Assembly (NCBI GenBank): GCA_963744005.1
Contig: CAVURU010000003.1
Span: 1,860,001-1,924,000, forward strand
DNA: 64,000 nucleotides
Source of the DNA: Palsa-504 sp963744005
Lineage (GTDB): Bacteria; Actinomycetota; Actinomycetes; Streptosporangiales; Streptosporangiaceae
Direction: 5' to 3'
Part shown: positions 1 to 9,639 of the stretch, one piece after another
Numbering within the stretch: position 1 is the first letter of the stretch
Layout of the letters: every line of letters begins with the position of its first letter
Made by a program: the position numbers and the translations under genes
The notes under the pieces: model-generated
Told to the model about the DNA's origin: nothing
What the model saw: only the letters and a program-made list of their open reading frames with translations
The model's database searches: none

Positions 1-1
1 G

Positions 2-931
2 GCCACCCGCCGGACGATCCCGGCCCTGCTCCGCCTGCGGGACACGCTGGAGGCCCGGGCCCGGGAGTGGGCGGACGTGGTGAAGATCGGGCGGACCCAC
101 CTCGAGGACGCCGTGCCGCTGACCGTGGGGCAGGAGTGGTCCGGGTACGCCGGCGCGCTGGAGGACGCGATCGGCGAGGTCGTGCGGGTCACCGACGGCC
201 TGCTCGCGCTGGCCATGGGCGGCACCGCGGTGGGCACCGGGCTGAACGCGCCGGCCGGGTTCGGCGAGCAGGCCGCGGCCCGGATCGCGGCCATGACGGG
301 CGCGCCGTACCGGACCGCGGAGAACAAGTTCACCGCGCAGGCCACCCTGGACGCCATGGTCCGGGCGCACGGCGGCCTCAAGGTAACGGCCGTCTCGCTG
401 TTCAAGATCGCCAATGACCTGCGCTGGCTGGGCTCCGGGCCGCGCACCGGCCTGGGCGAGCTGCTGTTCCCGGAGAACGAGCCCGGCTCCTCGATCATGC
501 CGGGAAAGGTCAACCCGACCCAGGCCGAGGCCCTGCTCATGGTGGCCATCACGGTCATCGCGGCCGACGTGGCGGTGAGCATGGGCGGCGCGGAGGGGAA
601 CTTCGAGCTGAACGCGTTCCGGCCCATCCTGATCGCCAACTACCTGCACTCGGCGCGGATCATGGCCGACGCGTGCGATCAGTTCCGCGCGCACATGGTC
701 GAGGGGACGAGGCTGAACCGGCCGCGGCTGCAGGACAACATCGACCGTTCGGTCATGATGGTGACCGCGCTGTCGCCGGCCATCGGCTATGAGAAGGCGG
801 CTGAGATTGCCCACTACGCCATCGAGCAGGACCTGACCCTGAAAGAGGCGGCGCTGGCCAAGGGCGTGCCCGCCGAACTGTACGACCGGGTGGTCGACCC
901 GGTCGCGCTGACCCGGGCGGACCCGCGCTGA
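2..931 (+). CDS. fumC: Class II fumarate hydratase, 3' part (5' end outside window)
   Basis: Reversible hydration of fumarate to L-malate in the TCA cycle; cytoplasmic homotetramer. The open frame runs in from the window edge (first complete codon at base 2) and ends at TGA 929-931. The family segments are in order: KIGRTHLEDAVPLT near the start, the signature GSSIMPGKVNPTQAEAL at about 500-550, then a compact C-terminal domain. The PTQ after the signature loop is typical of fumarase; aspartases of this superfamily usually carry a different residue set there. About 310 residues are visible of the usual 460-470, so roughly one third is missing at the N terminus. The family is certain; fumarase rather than aspartase or another lyase is likely. 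Confidence 0.9.
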   Translation, partial: ATRRTIPALLRLRDTLEARAREWADVVKIGRTHLEDAVPLTVGQEWSGYAGALEDAIGEVVRVTDGLLALAMGGTAVGTGLNAPAGFGEQAAARIAAMTGAPYRTAENKFTAQATLDAMVRAHGGLKVTAVSLFKIANDLRWLGSGPRTGLGELLFPENEPGSSIMPGKVNPTQAEALLMVAITVIAADVAVSMGGAEGNFELNAFRPILIANYLHSARIMADACDQFRAHMVEGTRLNRPRLQDNIDRSVMMVTALSPAIGYEKAAEIAHYAIEQDLTLKEAALAKGVPAELYDRVVDPVALTRADPR

Positions 932-1150
932 CCGACCGCGTCCGCGCGGGCGCCCGGGGTGAGTCCCCGGCCCAGATCGGTGATTCGGGACATGCCCGAA
1001 GATCCGGCGAGGGACAATTGAGCCAGGATGCGCGGTATCAGCGGCGTCGGTCCGGCCCGCGTTGTAACCTGCCCCGTAATCCCGGGTGTGGGAGGGCGGG
1101 CGCGGGACGGTGCCTGATTTCGTGTAAGCCCCGAACGGGAAGGTGCCCAG

Positions 1151-2659
1151 GTGCAAACGCGGGGAATGTGGCCGGCTGGCCAAGCCGACGATAAGCAGCG
1201 TTTCCTGGCCGACATGCGCGCACTGCGCGACGAGGCCGCCCTGGGCTATGACGAACTCGCGGCGCGGACGCACTACCCGGACGACATCCTGAAGGACGCG
1301 GAGAGCGGCCCCTCGCTGCCCGGCCTGCCGGTGCTGGCCGCTTACGTGCGGGCCTGCGAGGGCGACGTGCCAGCCTGGGAAGAGCGGTGGCGGCGGCTCG
1401 GATTCGACGCCCCCCGCGGTGACGCCGACCTGCCGGCCAGGGCGCCGGGCGCCAGCCCGGCCGCGGTGGCCGGGGCCCGGGCCAGCGCGGGCGTGGCCCC
1501 GCCGGACGCTTACAACCCGGAGCACATCCGGGCCGTGCTGCGCGGGATCAGCCAAGCCGAGCAGGATGACCTCGGGACGCCGGGGCGGACGGCCGCGGCG
1601 GCCTTCGGGCCGGCCGGGACCGGGATACCCGCCGGGCAGGACTTCGCCACGAGCTGGAGCGCCGAGGCGAGCCGCCGGGCCGGATCCGGATGGGACGCGG
1701 TGCCGCCCCCGGAACGGGCCGGCGCGGCCAACGGGCAGCCGTCCAGCTGGGACGCTGAGTTCCGGCCGGACACCGGGCCGCGCTGGGACGACGCGGCGGC
1801 GAACGGGAACGGGAACGGCTATGTCGGCGAGTCGCTGGAATCCTTCACCCGGTTCAGCCCGCCGCCAGAGCCGGGAATGGACTACGGCCACGCGGCGGAG
1901 GCCCCGCGGGCGGACTACGGCCAGGCCCCCGAGGCGCCGGCCGTGGATGCACCCGCTCAGGCCGATGCGGACACCGTCCGCCGGGACCAGTTCCCTCCGG
2001 ACTGGCGGCAGGACCGCGAGGCGGCGGCCTCGCGACCGCTGGCCGAGCCTGGGTGGCCGGATCAGTCCGGGACCGTCTCGCCGGCCACGGATTCGTGGTT
2101 CGCCCCGCATCGTTCCGAGGCACCCGAGACGAGCCGCTTCGCGGCGGACGGCGAGGGCAGCCCCGAGTCGTGGTTCACGCCCCGGGAGCGCGCCGACCTG
2201 TCGTCGGCTCAGTCGTTGTCTCCGGAGACAGCCCCGCCGCCGGCGCAGGAGCAGCCGGCCCCGCCGACCTCGTGGTCCGGAACGGTCGAGACCCCGGGGG
2301 CCATCCGGACGCCGCCCGAGCACGAGGCTCCGCGGCAGGCGGCCGCTGAGCTCCAGACCCCGGCGCGGGAGGCCATCGAGCCCGTGACCTCACCCCGGCT
2401 GGTGACAGAAGCCCCGGCCCCGCGGCCCGCGCCCGAGGCGGCCAGTATGGCCACCGTTCCGGCGGCCGAGCGCGTGCCGGCCGAGCTCGTGGCGGCTGAG
2501 GCAACGACGGCCCGGGCCTCGGCCGAGCCGGAGTCGTCGGCGAGAACGGACAGCGCGCCGCGCGAGCGGCGCCGGGACCGGATGTTCCCGGTGCGGCTGC
2601 TCGTGGTCATCGTGGTGGCCGCGCTCATCGGCAGCGTCCTGGTGCTGCTGCTCCGGTAG
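1151..2659 (+). CDS. HTH-domain protein with long disordered region and C-terminal membrane anchor
   Basis: A 502-residue protein starting at GTG 1151 with a GGGAAGG-like ribosome site just upstream. Residues about 15-90 form an XRE/HTH_31-like helical module (FLADMRALRDEAALGYDELA, then a VLAAYVRACEGD segment). Residues about 95-475 are Pro/Ala/Glu-rich, of low complexity and probably disordered. The last 25 residues are one membrane helix (about 480-501, LLVVIVVAALIGSVLVLLL) after a basic RRRDR stretch. This gives a predicted cytoplasmic HTH tethered to the membrane by a tail anchor. The same helical module recurs at the opposite end of the next gene. I see no known partner and no assigned function; it could be a membrane-bound regulator or a scaffold. 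Confidence 0.75.
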   Translation: MQTRGMWPAGQADDKQRFLADMRALRDEAALGYDELAARTHYPDDILKDAESGPSLPGLPVLAAYVRACEGDVPAWEERWRRLGFDAPRGDADLPARAPGASPAAVAGARASAGVAPPDAYNPEHIRAVLRGISQAEQDDLGTPGRTAAAAFGPAGTGIPAGQDFATSWSAEASRRAGSGWDAVPPPERAGAANGQPSSWDAEFRPDTGPRWDDAAANGNGNGYVGESLESFTRFSPPPEPGMDYGHAAEAPRADYGQAPEAPAVDAPAQADADTVRRDQFPPDWRQDREAAASRPLAEPGWPDQSGTVSPATDSWFAPHRSEAPETSRFAADGEGSPESWFTPRERADLSSAQSLSPETAPPPAQEQPAPPTSWSGTVETPGAIRTPPEHEAPRQAAAELQTPAREAIEPVTSPRLVTEAPAPRPAPEAASMATVPAAERVPAELVAAEATTARASAEPESSARTDSAPRERRRDRMFPVRLLVVIVVAALIGSVLVLLLR

Positions 2660-2928
2660 GGCTGGCCGACGGCCAGGCTCGGCGGGCGGGCACGGGCGGT
2701 TACCACGATCGTGACCGTCCGTTTGGGTCAGTGGTTACGTGGGGCCGTCGTTGGGGACCGTGTGACAGCTGCGCATACCCGGCGTTATCGAAGCAATACC
2801 CTACGGATAGGTACAATTGCTGACAATTAGCCGTCTAGGCCCTACAGGTGATTTCTTCCGACCTACACTCGTGACATAGGGGCATGTCCGCAAGCGTGAC
2901 TGGACAATAGGGGTCCAGGAGGTACCTG

Positions 2929-5143
2929 GTGGAACGTGGCGACGCCGGCCTGGGCCGTGATGGTTTCGGCCTGCCCAGAAGGCGGCGTCCCGGAAGCCAC
3001 CGCGCCTACCGGCCGCAGGACGGCCCGGGGCCGGGCACGGCCGAACGGGCCGACCGCCCTCCGGACAGCGACCGCGGTCAGCCGCCGGGGCATCCCGAGA
3101 CTCCGCGGGCACAGTCGTCCGCGCAGGCATCATCGCAGCCCCCTGGCCCCTCACCCACCGGTCCGCCTGACGGGTTCCCGCAGGCCGGAGGCCCCGGGCC
3201 GGGGCCACGGCCGGGAGCGGGACCCGGCTGGGGGACGATGAACGGCGGGCCCGCCAGCAGCGGGCCGCACGACGGCCATCCCGTGAGCGGCCATCCCGTG
3301 AACGGCCATCCCATGAACGGGGAGCCCGGGTACGCCGGGCCGGAGACAGGCCCCCGGCATGACGGCTCCGGGCATACCGGTCCCGGGTATCACGACCGTG
3401 GACATCAGGGCCCTGGGCCAGATCGATCCGGGTATGACGGCTTCCGGTATGACGGTCCCCGATACGACAGCGCCGGATACGACGGCTTTAGTAGCGGCGA
3501 TCCCGGACGCGGGCGGCCCGGTGACGGCGGGATGGTCGACAGCGACCTGTTCAGCATGGGCCCGGCGAGCGGTGATCCGGTGACCCGTGATCCTCGTGAT
3601 CCGCTGAACGGCGGCCCGAGGCAGGCCAGGACGGCGTTCGGCGGCCCGGTGAATCCCGGGCCTGGCCCCGGTGCCATGCACCCGGGTCCGGTGTATCCCG
3701 GTCCGGTGAACGGCGGCCCGATGACCGACGACCCGGGAAACGCGGGCCCGGTACCGGGCGGCCACTACCGGCTGCCGAACGGCCGTCGGGTACCGCCGCG
3801 CGCGGAACGGCCGCACCGGCCGCCGCCAGACGGGGCGAACGGGATGCCGCCAGGCGGGGCGGGCGGGATGCCCCCGGGCGGGACCAACGGGAGGCCGGCG
3901 GCGCCGGGGCCCAGCCCGTCCGCTGGCTTCGATCCCTTCGGCGCGGGCCCGAGCCGGACATCATGGTCGGACCCGCCGAGCGCTCCCCCGCCGAGTGCTC
4001 CCCCGCCGGGCGCCGGCCATGGCGACCCGGGGTTCGGGGGCAGGCCCGCGGCCTCGGCTGCGCCCGGTGCCTCCGGGAGGCCGGGCGGCTTCGGGCCGCC
4101 GAACGGATTTGAGCCGGAGCGTAGTTTCGGGACGCCGGGCGGTTCTGGACGGCCGGGTGGCCCGGCGATGCCGGGCGCTGCGGACGAGCACGGTCCGCAG
4201 CGGTCGCACGGAGCGGCCGGGATGCCGGGTGACTTCGGGATGCCGGGCGGCGCTGCGGCTGCGGGCGGGTTCGGCGGGACGCCGGGGCCAGCAGGAGCAG
4301 GCCCTGGCTTGGTCGACCGGGTCAGGCGGGGACGCCGGAGGCCTGGGCGGAGCCGGAGGCCTGGGCGGAGCCGGAGGCCTGGGCGGAGCCGGAGGCCTGG
4401 GCGGAGCCGGAGGCCTGGGCGGAGCCGGAGGCCTGGGCGGAGCCGGAGGCCTGGGCGGAGCCGGAGGCCTGGGCGGAGCCGGAGGCCCGGGCGGAGCCGG
4501 AGGCCTGGGCGACGACGCCGGGGAGGCGCGGGGCGAGACCCGGGGAGGCTGGGGACGGCTTGGAAGCCAGTCCACGCCGGGCGCCCGGGATGAGACCGGT
4601 GCCGCGGAGAAGGACGGCGTATCCGGGCCGGTGATCCGGCAGCGGGAGAGCGCCATTCCCGAGGACCGTCCCGCGGCCGCGGCGCAGGTGGCGATCAGCA
4701 TCGCACCGGACGGGCTCGAGTCGTTCGCCCGTGACCTGCGGGCACTGCGAGCCAGGGCCGAGCTCGACTACCCCGAGATGGCCGAGACCTCGCACTACAC
4801 GATGAAGACCCTGGCCTCGGCGGCGGGCGGCCTGCGGCTGCCGACGCTGCCGGTGGCGGTGGCCTACGTACGGGCCTGCGGCGGGGACGAAGCCGAGTGG
4901 GAAGACCGCTGGCACAAGCTGGCCGAGCGGATCGTCTCCGACCTGCCCAAGAAGAGCCTGGCTGACGGCGAGGAGAGCCCGAGCCTGCCGGAGCCTGCCG
5001 ACCGGCTGGCCCTCCCGGAGCTGTCGATTCCCGCCGCTCCGCCGGACACCGCCGACGACCCCGGTGAGGTCTACGTCATCACGTCCGCCAAGCCCCGGCA
5101 GCCGGAGTGGCCCGGGCAGTACGGCGGGTCATCCCGCTGGTGA
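2929..5143 (+). CDS. Gly/Pro-rich protein with C-terminal HTH module; single frameshift in the middle
   Basis: Starts at GTG 2929 with a clear AGGAGG-type ribosome site at about 2916-2922. The first about 465 residues are Gly/Pro/Asp-rich repeats (GYDG, NGHP and MPPGG units), then a GLGGAG six-residue repeat, then a linker, then an HTH module at about 600-680 (FARDLRALRARAELDYPEMA and VAVAYVRACGGDEAEWEDRW). This module clearly resembles the N-terminal module of the preceding gene. The reading frame changes at the GGGG run 4328-4331. Removing one G joins the two halves as VRRDAGGLGGAG, so I treat this as one gene with an extra base. There is no membrane helix. Function unknown; probably a partner or diverged duplicate of the upstream gene. 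Confidence 0.65.
4340..4510 (+). repeat. Tandem 18-bp repeat, 9.5 copies, coding for GLGGAG
   Basis: Unit GGCCTGGGCGGAGCCGGA, nine full copies at 4340-4501 (the ninth has CCC for CCT) and a half copy to 4510. The period is a multiple of three, so gain or loss of units keeps the frame. The near-perfect identity suggests recent expansion by slippage. Confidence 0.95.
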
Positions 5144-5196
5144 CGGATCCGGCCGCGGGGGCAACCCCCGAGGGCCGCCATCTCGCGCATGACACA

Positions 5197-6026
5197 ATGG
5201 GCGGTGTGCTGCCGCCCGACAACCACGTGCACACGCAATGGTCGTGGGACGCACCGCCCGAGGCGTCGATGGTCCGGAGCTGCGAGCAGGCGCTGGCGGC
5301 CGGGGTCCCCGCGGTGGCGTTCACCGACCACCTGGACTTCACGGTCTCGACCGACGGGGACCGGATCGCCGCAGAGAACATCCGGCCGCGGCCGTACGCC
5401 CGGATGCGGCTGCTCGACGTGCCCGGGTATCTCGCCGCCGTGCAGGAGTGCCGCGACCGCTTCCCGGAGCTGCGCATCCTGAGCGGCGCCGAAATCGGCG
5501 AGGCGCACCTGTGGGGCGCCAGCGCGCAGGCCGTGGCCGGGCGGGCCGGGTTCGACCGGATCCTGGGCTCACTGCACGCCATCCCGTTCGAGGGCCGGCT
5601 GACCCGGCCGGCAGCATGTTCCGGCGGATGCCCACCGACGAGGTGATGCGGCGGTACTTCGCCGAGCTGCTCAGGCTGGTCGAGGGCAGCAGCCTGTTCC
5701 AGGTCCTGGCCCACCTCGACTTCCCGCGGCGGATGTGGCCGCGGGCGTCGCGCCGCTACGACGAGCGGGACTTCGAGCCGGAGATCCGGGCCGTGCTGCG
5801 GGCCCTGGCGGCGAGCGACCGGGTCCTCGAGGTGAACACCAAGAGCCCGCTGCTGTCGGCCGAGCTGCTGGGCTGGTGGAAGGATGAGGGCGGGGGCGCG
5901 GTGTCGTTCGGGAGCGACGCGCACCAGTACTGGCGGGTGGGCGACCGGTTCAAGGTCGCGGTGGACATGGTCGAGTCGGCCGGTTTCCGGGCCGGGCGCG
6001 ACCGGTTCGATTTCTGGCGCCGGTAG
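5197..6026 (+). CDS. PHP-domain phosphoesterase (histidinol-phosphatase-like), with a frameshift
   Basis: PHP-superfamily metal hydrolase. The N-terminal half reads DNHVHTQWSWDAP (metal-binding HxH), AFTDHLDF and GAEIGEAH, and the C-terminal half reads HLDFPRRMWP, LEVNTKS and SFGSDAH, which are the ordered metal-ligand motifs of HisK-type histidinol phosphatases. The two halves lie in different frames that meet at about 5605-5615. One missing G before GCAGC would give RPGSMFRRMPTDE and restore one protein of about 277 residues. The start is ATG 5197 or GTG 5206; both come just before the first motif and neither has a strong ribosome site. The substrate is not proven; histidinol phosphate is the family default, but no other his gene is nearby. 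Confidence 0.75.
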
Positions 6027-6086
6027 GCCGGCGGCAACGCGGACGCCCGAGCGCCGGATGAAGGGCCCGCGCCGCCGCCGGCAGCT

Positions 6087-6392
6087 CTAGGTCCAGGTGT
6101 CGCCGAAGCGGGATGGCATGTCGTCCCAGCTTTCCTCGCCGGGGCGGCCCTCGCGGGTGTCCGCGATCTGGTCATCCAGGGCGGCCCGGGGGACGGGAAG
6201 GGACCGGCTTTGGCAGTGGACAGCGAACTGTAGCTCCGTGTAGTACGTCTCGCGATCGCGAACCTCAGCTCGAGCCTCGGTCGGGTCGCGGCGCGTTGCG
6301 CCGGCCTCGCAGAACGGGAGCCGAGTCGGAAGGTCGGATCCTGCGTCCGGCGTCTGACCTTCGTCCTCATACCTGCTGCCCACGGCCCACAC
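6087..6392 (-). CDS. Small hypothetical protein
   Basis: A 101-residue acidic soluble protein from GTG 6392, with no membrane segment. It has a helical middle (ARAEVRDRETYYTELQFAVH) and an acidic, Trp-containing C terminus (ESWDDMPSRFGDTW). Residue choice looks coding rather than random, but I recognise no family. The upstream region is AT-rich and shared with the divergent ada-like gene. It could still be a spurious frame. Confidence 0.45.
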   Translation of the reverse strand: MWAVGSRYEDEGQTPDAGSDLPTRLPFCEAGATRRDPTEARAEVRDRETYYTELQFAVHCQSRSLPVPRAALDDQIADTREGRPGEESWDDMPSRFGDTWT

Positions 6393-6701
6393 CTCTGTGC
6401 TGTTGCGTTCTCGTTGAACACGTCACGGAGTTATTCGTAAACTATATGTAGTGTAACTCTATGTACTAATCGAGATGCAATGAGTAATGGGTAATAATTA
6501 TCTCTCTTCGAAGTAAGTGCACGCAGAGTTACTGCCGAAGGGCCCGGGACCGGCCTCCGCAGCGCGCCGAGGCCGCGGGTGCGAGCCGTGGCGGGCACCG
6601 GATCGGCCGCCGCCGCGACCGGGTCCCGCCGGACCACCGAACGTGGGGTCCCTGTCCGATTTCCGCTAGTAGCAGTCCGGGCGGGCTGGCATGGTGGAGG
6701 G
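6393..6701. promoter_or_regulatory. AT-rich divergent intergenic region
   Basis: About 310 bp between the small minus-strand gene and the Ada-type gene. The stretch from about 6420 to 6535 is strikingly AT-rich for this genome. It carries repeated GAGTTA/TAACTC-type inverted elements: GAGTTA near 6428, GTAACTC near 6455 and GAGTTAC near 6527. I see no credible ORF. It probably contains the divergent promoters. Confidence 0.4.
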
Positions 6702-8240
6702 GTGGATGACGAGCAGCGATACCAGGCGGCGGTCAGCAAGGACCCCCGTTTCGACGGGGTGTTCTTCATCGCCGTGACGTCGACCGGGATCTACTGCCGG
6801 CCGTCCTGCCCGGCGATCACGCCCAAGCGTGAGCACATGCGGTACTACCGCACCGCGGCGGCGGCCCAGGAGGCCGGATTCCGGGCCTGCAAGCGGTGCC
6901 GGCCGGACGCCTCCCCCGGCTCGCCGGAGTGGAACATCCGGGCCGACGTGGTGGGGCGGGCCATGCGGCTGATCGCCGACGGCACAGTTGACCGGGACGG
7001 CGTGGAAGGGCTGGCGGCCCGGCTCGGCTACGAGCAGCGGCAGGTCCGCCGGCTGGTCACCGCCGAGCTGGGCGCGGGACCGCTGGCTATCGCCCGGGCC
7101 CAGCGCGCCCAGACGGCCCGGGTGCTGACCGAGACGACCACCCTGCCGCTGTCGGAAATCGCGTTCGCGGCCGGGTTCGCCAGCATCAGGCAGTTCAACT
7201 CGACGGTCCGCGAGGTCTTCGCGGTCACGCCGACCCAGCTGCGGGAGCGAGCGGCCCAGGGCGGCCGGACGCCGCGCGCCCGGCGCGCCATCGGGCTGGC
7301 CGGACCCGCCTCGGACCCGGCAGCACCGGGCCTGATCCGGCTGCGGCTGCCGTACCGGCCGCCGATCGACTCCGGCCGGATGCTCCGCTTCCTGGCCGCG
7401 CGGGCCATCCCGGGAGTGGAATCGGCCGACGACGGCTGCTACCGGCGGACCCTGCTGCTGCCCAACGGCACCGGGCTCATGTCGGTCGACCTGGCCGCCG
7501 CCCCGCAGACCAGCAGCAACGGCACCGGGTACCTGGAATGCGAGCTGCAGCTGCAGGACCTGCGGGACCTGACCGCGGCGGTGCAGCGCTGCCGTCGCCT
7601 GCTCGACCTGGACGCCGACCCGGAGGCGGTCAGCACGGCCCTGGCCGCCGATCCGGTGCTCGGGCCGCTGGCCCGGGCCCACCCGGGTCGCCGGGTGCCC
7701 GGCCACGTGGACGGGAACGAGCTGGCGCTGCGCGCCGTGCTCGGCCAGCAGGTGTCGGTGGCCGCGGCGCGGCGGCTCGGCGCCCGGCTGGTGGCGGCCT
7801 ACGGCAAGCCGCTCGAGCGGCCGGACAGGACGCTGACGCACTGCTTCCCGACCCCCGAGACGCTGGCCGGGGCCGACCCGGCCGCGCTGCCGATGCCGCG
7901 GACCCGCGCCGCCGCCCTGACCGGCCTGGCCGCCGCGCTCGCCTCCGGTGACCTGTCGCTCGACCCCGGAGCCGAGCGGGACCAGGCCGAGACTCAGCTG
8001 CTGGCCATGCCCGGCATCGGGCCGTGGACGGTGGCCTACATCCGGATGCGGGCACTGTCTGACCCGGACGCCTTCCTGCCCGCTGACGTCGGCGTGGCGA
8101 CGGCGCTGGACCGGCTGGGCGCGGTGGACCGGCGGCCCCAAGGGGCCCGGGCCGCCGCGGAACTGGCCGAGCGCTGGCGCCCGTGGCGTTCCTACGCCGT
8201 CCAGCACCTGTGGGCTTACCTGGAGGAGAGTGAGTCATGA
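6702..8240 (+). CDS. Ada-type regulator fused to AlkA 3-methyladenine DNA glycosylase
   Basis: Alkylation-damage repair protein of 512 residues. The N-terminal Ada metal-binding domain (about 1-75) contains the Cys ligands in STGIYCRPSCPA and ACKRCRPD; the first Cys is the expected methyl-phosphotriester acceptor. An AraC-type HTH follows (about 85-180, LPLSEIAFAAGFASIRQFN). Then come the AlkA N-terminal domain and the HhH-GPD glycosylase (LAMPGIGPWTVAYIRMRALSDPDAFLPADVG), with the catalytic Asp in PADVG. The start is GTG 6702 (VDDEQRYQAAVSKDPRFDGVF), which matches the family N terminus; the frame is open further upstream but lacks family sequence. The stop overlaps the next gene by 4 bp (ATGA), so the two are cotranscribed and probably induced by methylation. 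Confidence 0.92.
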   Translation: MDDEQRYQAAVSKDPRFDGVFFIAVTSTGIYCRPSCPAITPKREHMRYYRTAAAAQEAGFRACKRCRPDASPGSPEWNIRADVVGRAMRLIADGTVDRDGVEGLAARLGYEQRQVRRLVTAELGAGPLAIARAQRAQTARVLTETTTLPLSEIAFAAGFASIRQFNSTVREVFAVTPTQLRERAAQGGRTPRARRAIGLAGPASDPAAPGLIRLRLPYRPPIDSGRMLRFLAARAIPGVESADDGCYRRTLLLPNGTGLMSVDLAAAPQTSSNGTGYLECELQLQDLRDLTAAVQRCRRLLDLDADPEAVSTALAADPVLGPLARAHPGRRVPGHVDGNELALRAVLGQQVSVAAARRLGARLVAAYGKPLERPDRTLTHCFPTPETLAGADPAALPMPRTRAAALTGLAAALASGDLSLDPGAERDQAETQLLAMPGIGPWTVAYIRMRALSDPDAFLPADVGVATALDRLGAVDRRPQGARAAAELAERWRPWRSYAVQHLWAYLEESES

Positions 8241-8764
8241 CCAGTCCTTTCGTGACAGCGGACCGGGACGCTCCGCGCGTGTCGCACATCGTCGACTCGC
8301 CCATCGGCCGGCTGCTGCTGACCGGTGACGGGCACGCCCTGACCGGGCTGTGGATGCTGGATGCGGGCAAGGCGGCTGAGCTGGAGGCCATGCTGCCGTC
8401 CAGCCCGGCCTCGTTCGCCGAGACGGCCGGCCAGCTCGAGGAGTACTTCGCGGGGGACCGCAAGGAGTTCACCATGCCGCTGGCGCCGGCCGGGACGCCG
8501 TTCCAGCTCGCGGTGTGGGCCGAGCTGACCAAGATCCCTTACGGCAGCACGGTCAGCTACGGCGACATCGCCCGCGCGCTGGGCAAGCGGCCGGTCGCGT
8601 CACGGGCGGTGGGCACGGCCAACGGGTCCAACCCGATCTCGGTCATCGTGCCCTGCCACCGGGTGATCGGCAGCGACGGCAGCCTGACCGGCTACGGGGG
8701 CGGCCTGGACCGCAAGGAGCTGCTGCTCCGGCTGGAAGGGGCGGCCCCGTCCGTGCTGTGGTGA
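8237..8764 (+). CDS. ogt: Methylated-DNA--protein-cysteine methyltransferase
   Basis: Suicide repair enzyme that removes O6-alkyl groups from guanine by transfer to its own Cys. The protein is 175 residues, with the acceptor motif PCHRV followed by GSLTGYGGGLDRKELLL, and the helix-turn-helix region SYGDIARALGKRPVASRAVG. The start ATG overlaps the stop of the Ada/AlkA gene, so translation is coupled and the alkylation repair functions are made together. Full length for the family. Confidence 0.95.
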   Translation: MTSPFVTADRDAPRVSHIVDSPIGRLLLTGDGHALTGLWMLDAGKAAELEAMLPSSPASFAETAGQLEEYFAGDRKEFTMPLAPAGTPFQLAVWAELTKIPYGSTVSYGDIARALGKRPVASRAVGTANGSNPISVIVPCHRVIGSDGSLTGYGGGLDRKELLLRLEGAAPSVLW

Positions 8765-8805
8765 GGACGCAGCGCGGGCCGGGACGATGGCGCTAGTCAG
8801 TACAG

Positions 8806-9054
8806 CTAGGGCAGCTGGCCGGACTCATCGAGGTCGAACTCGCCGTCCTTGACCCCGAGCACGAACGCTTCCCACTCCGCCTCGGTGAAGTACAGCCGGT
8901 TCCCGTCGGGGTCGGCTGCGTCGTACATGACGTAGAGCAGTTCCTCGTCGGCCTTGTGCGGAGCGGCGGAGGTGTCGGTGGTGACGTACACCTCGATGCG
9001 GCTGTCGGACGCGTCAGGCGCTGACACGTCGTGACCGGGTACGTTCATGGGCAC
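8806..9054 (-). CDS. Small DUF397-like protein
   Basis: An 82-residue acidic protein. Its C-terminal half (DPDGNRLYFTEAEWEAFVLG then VKDGEFD) resembles the conserved end of DUF397, a small actinobacterial family usually encoded beside XRE regulators and thought to act with them. The N-terminal part does not show the usual WxKSSxS motif, so it is a diverged or partial member. No XRE partner is adjacent; the nearest HTH genes are at 1.1-5.1 kb. Confidence 0.65.
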   Translation of the reverse strand: MPMNVPGHDVSAPDASDSRIEVYVTTDTSAAPHKADEELLYVMYDAADPDGNRLYFTEAEWEAFVLGVKDGEFDLDESGQLP

Positions 9055-9105
9055 AGGCTACCGGCTGGCGCGCCGGGGGCCCAGGGACACGGATAAGGTC
9101 TAGCT

Positions 9106-9633
9106 GTGCCCGACGCCGCCCCTGCCGCCCCCGGCGATGACCAGGCCGAGGCGAGCAGGGAATTCCCGGCTAGCGCCCAGTCGGCCTGGTTCGCCCAGCT
9201 CGCCACCCAGTACGCCGCCTCGGCCGCGCTGTTCACCAGCCCGGACGGCCGCGTCCTGCTGGTCCGGCCGAACTACCGGGATCACTGGCTGCTGCCCGGC
9301 GGCATGCTGGAGGAGGGCGAGGCGCCGCACGCGGGCTGCCGCCGTGAGGTGACGGAGGAAACCGGCCTGGACATCGAGCCGGGATCGCTGCTGGTGGTCG
9401 GCTGGGCGGCGCCAGAAGGCGCACGCCCGAAGCCGATCTTGATCTTCGTCTTCGACGGCGGCGTGCTGGCCGACGACACCCCGATCACCCTGCAGGAAGC
9501 CGAGCTGGAGGAGTACCGGTTCGTCCCGGCCGACCAGCTGGGGACCTACCTGCCGCCGGTGATGGCGGCCCGGGTCGCCGCGGCCCTGCGCAGCCGCCAG
9601 ACCGGCCGCACGGCCTACCTGCCGTCGCCCTAG
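9106..9633 (+). CDS. NUDIX hydrolase
   Basis: Hydrolase of nucleoside diphosphate-linked compounds. The Nudix box is complete: GGMLEEGEAPHAGCRREVTE followed by ETGL (G, five residues, E, seven residues, REVTEE). 175 residues starting at GTG 9106. An N-terminal extension of about 25 residues precedes the fold (SAALFTSPDGRVLLVRPNYR). The exact substrate cannot be read from the sequence. Its 3' end faces the DUF2277 gene with only 6 bp between them. Confidence 0.9.
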   Translation: MPDAAPAAPGDDQAEASREFPASAQSAWFAQLATQYAASAALFTSPDGRVLLVRPNYRDHWLLPGGMLEEGEAPHAGCRREVTEETGLDIEPGSLLVVGWAAPEGARPKPILIFVFDGGVLADDTPITLQEAELEEYRFVPADQLGTYLPPVMAARVAAALRSRQTGRTAYLPSP

Positions 9634-9639
9634 CCCCGG

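Noticed and set aside
4340..4510. CRISPR-like repeat array
   Set aside because: Repeats are 18 bp, contiguous, without spacers, and code a Gly-rich peptide.
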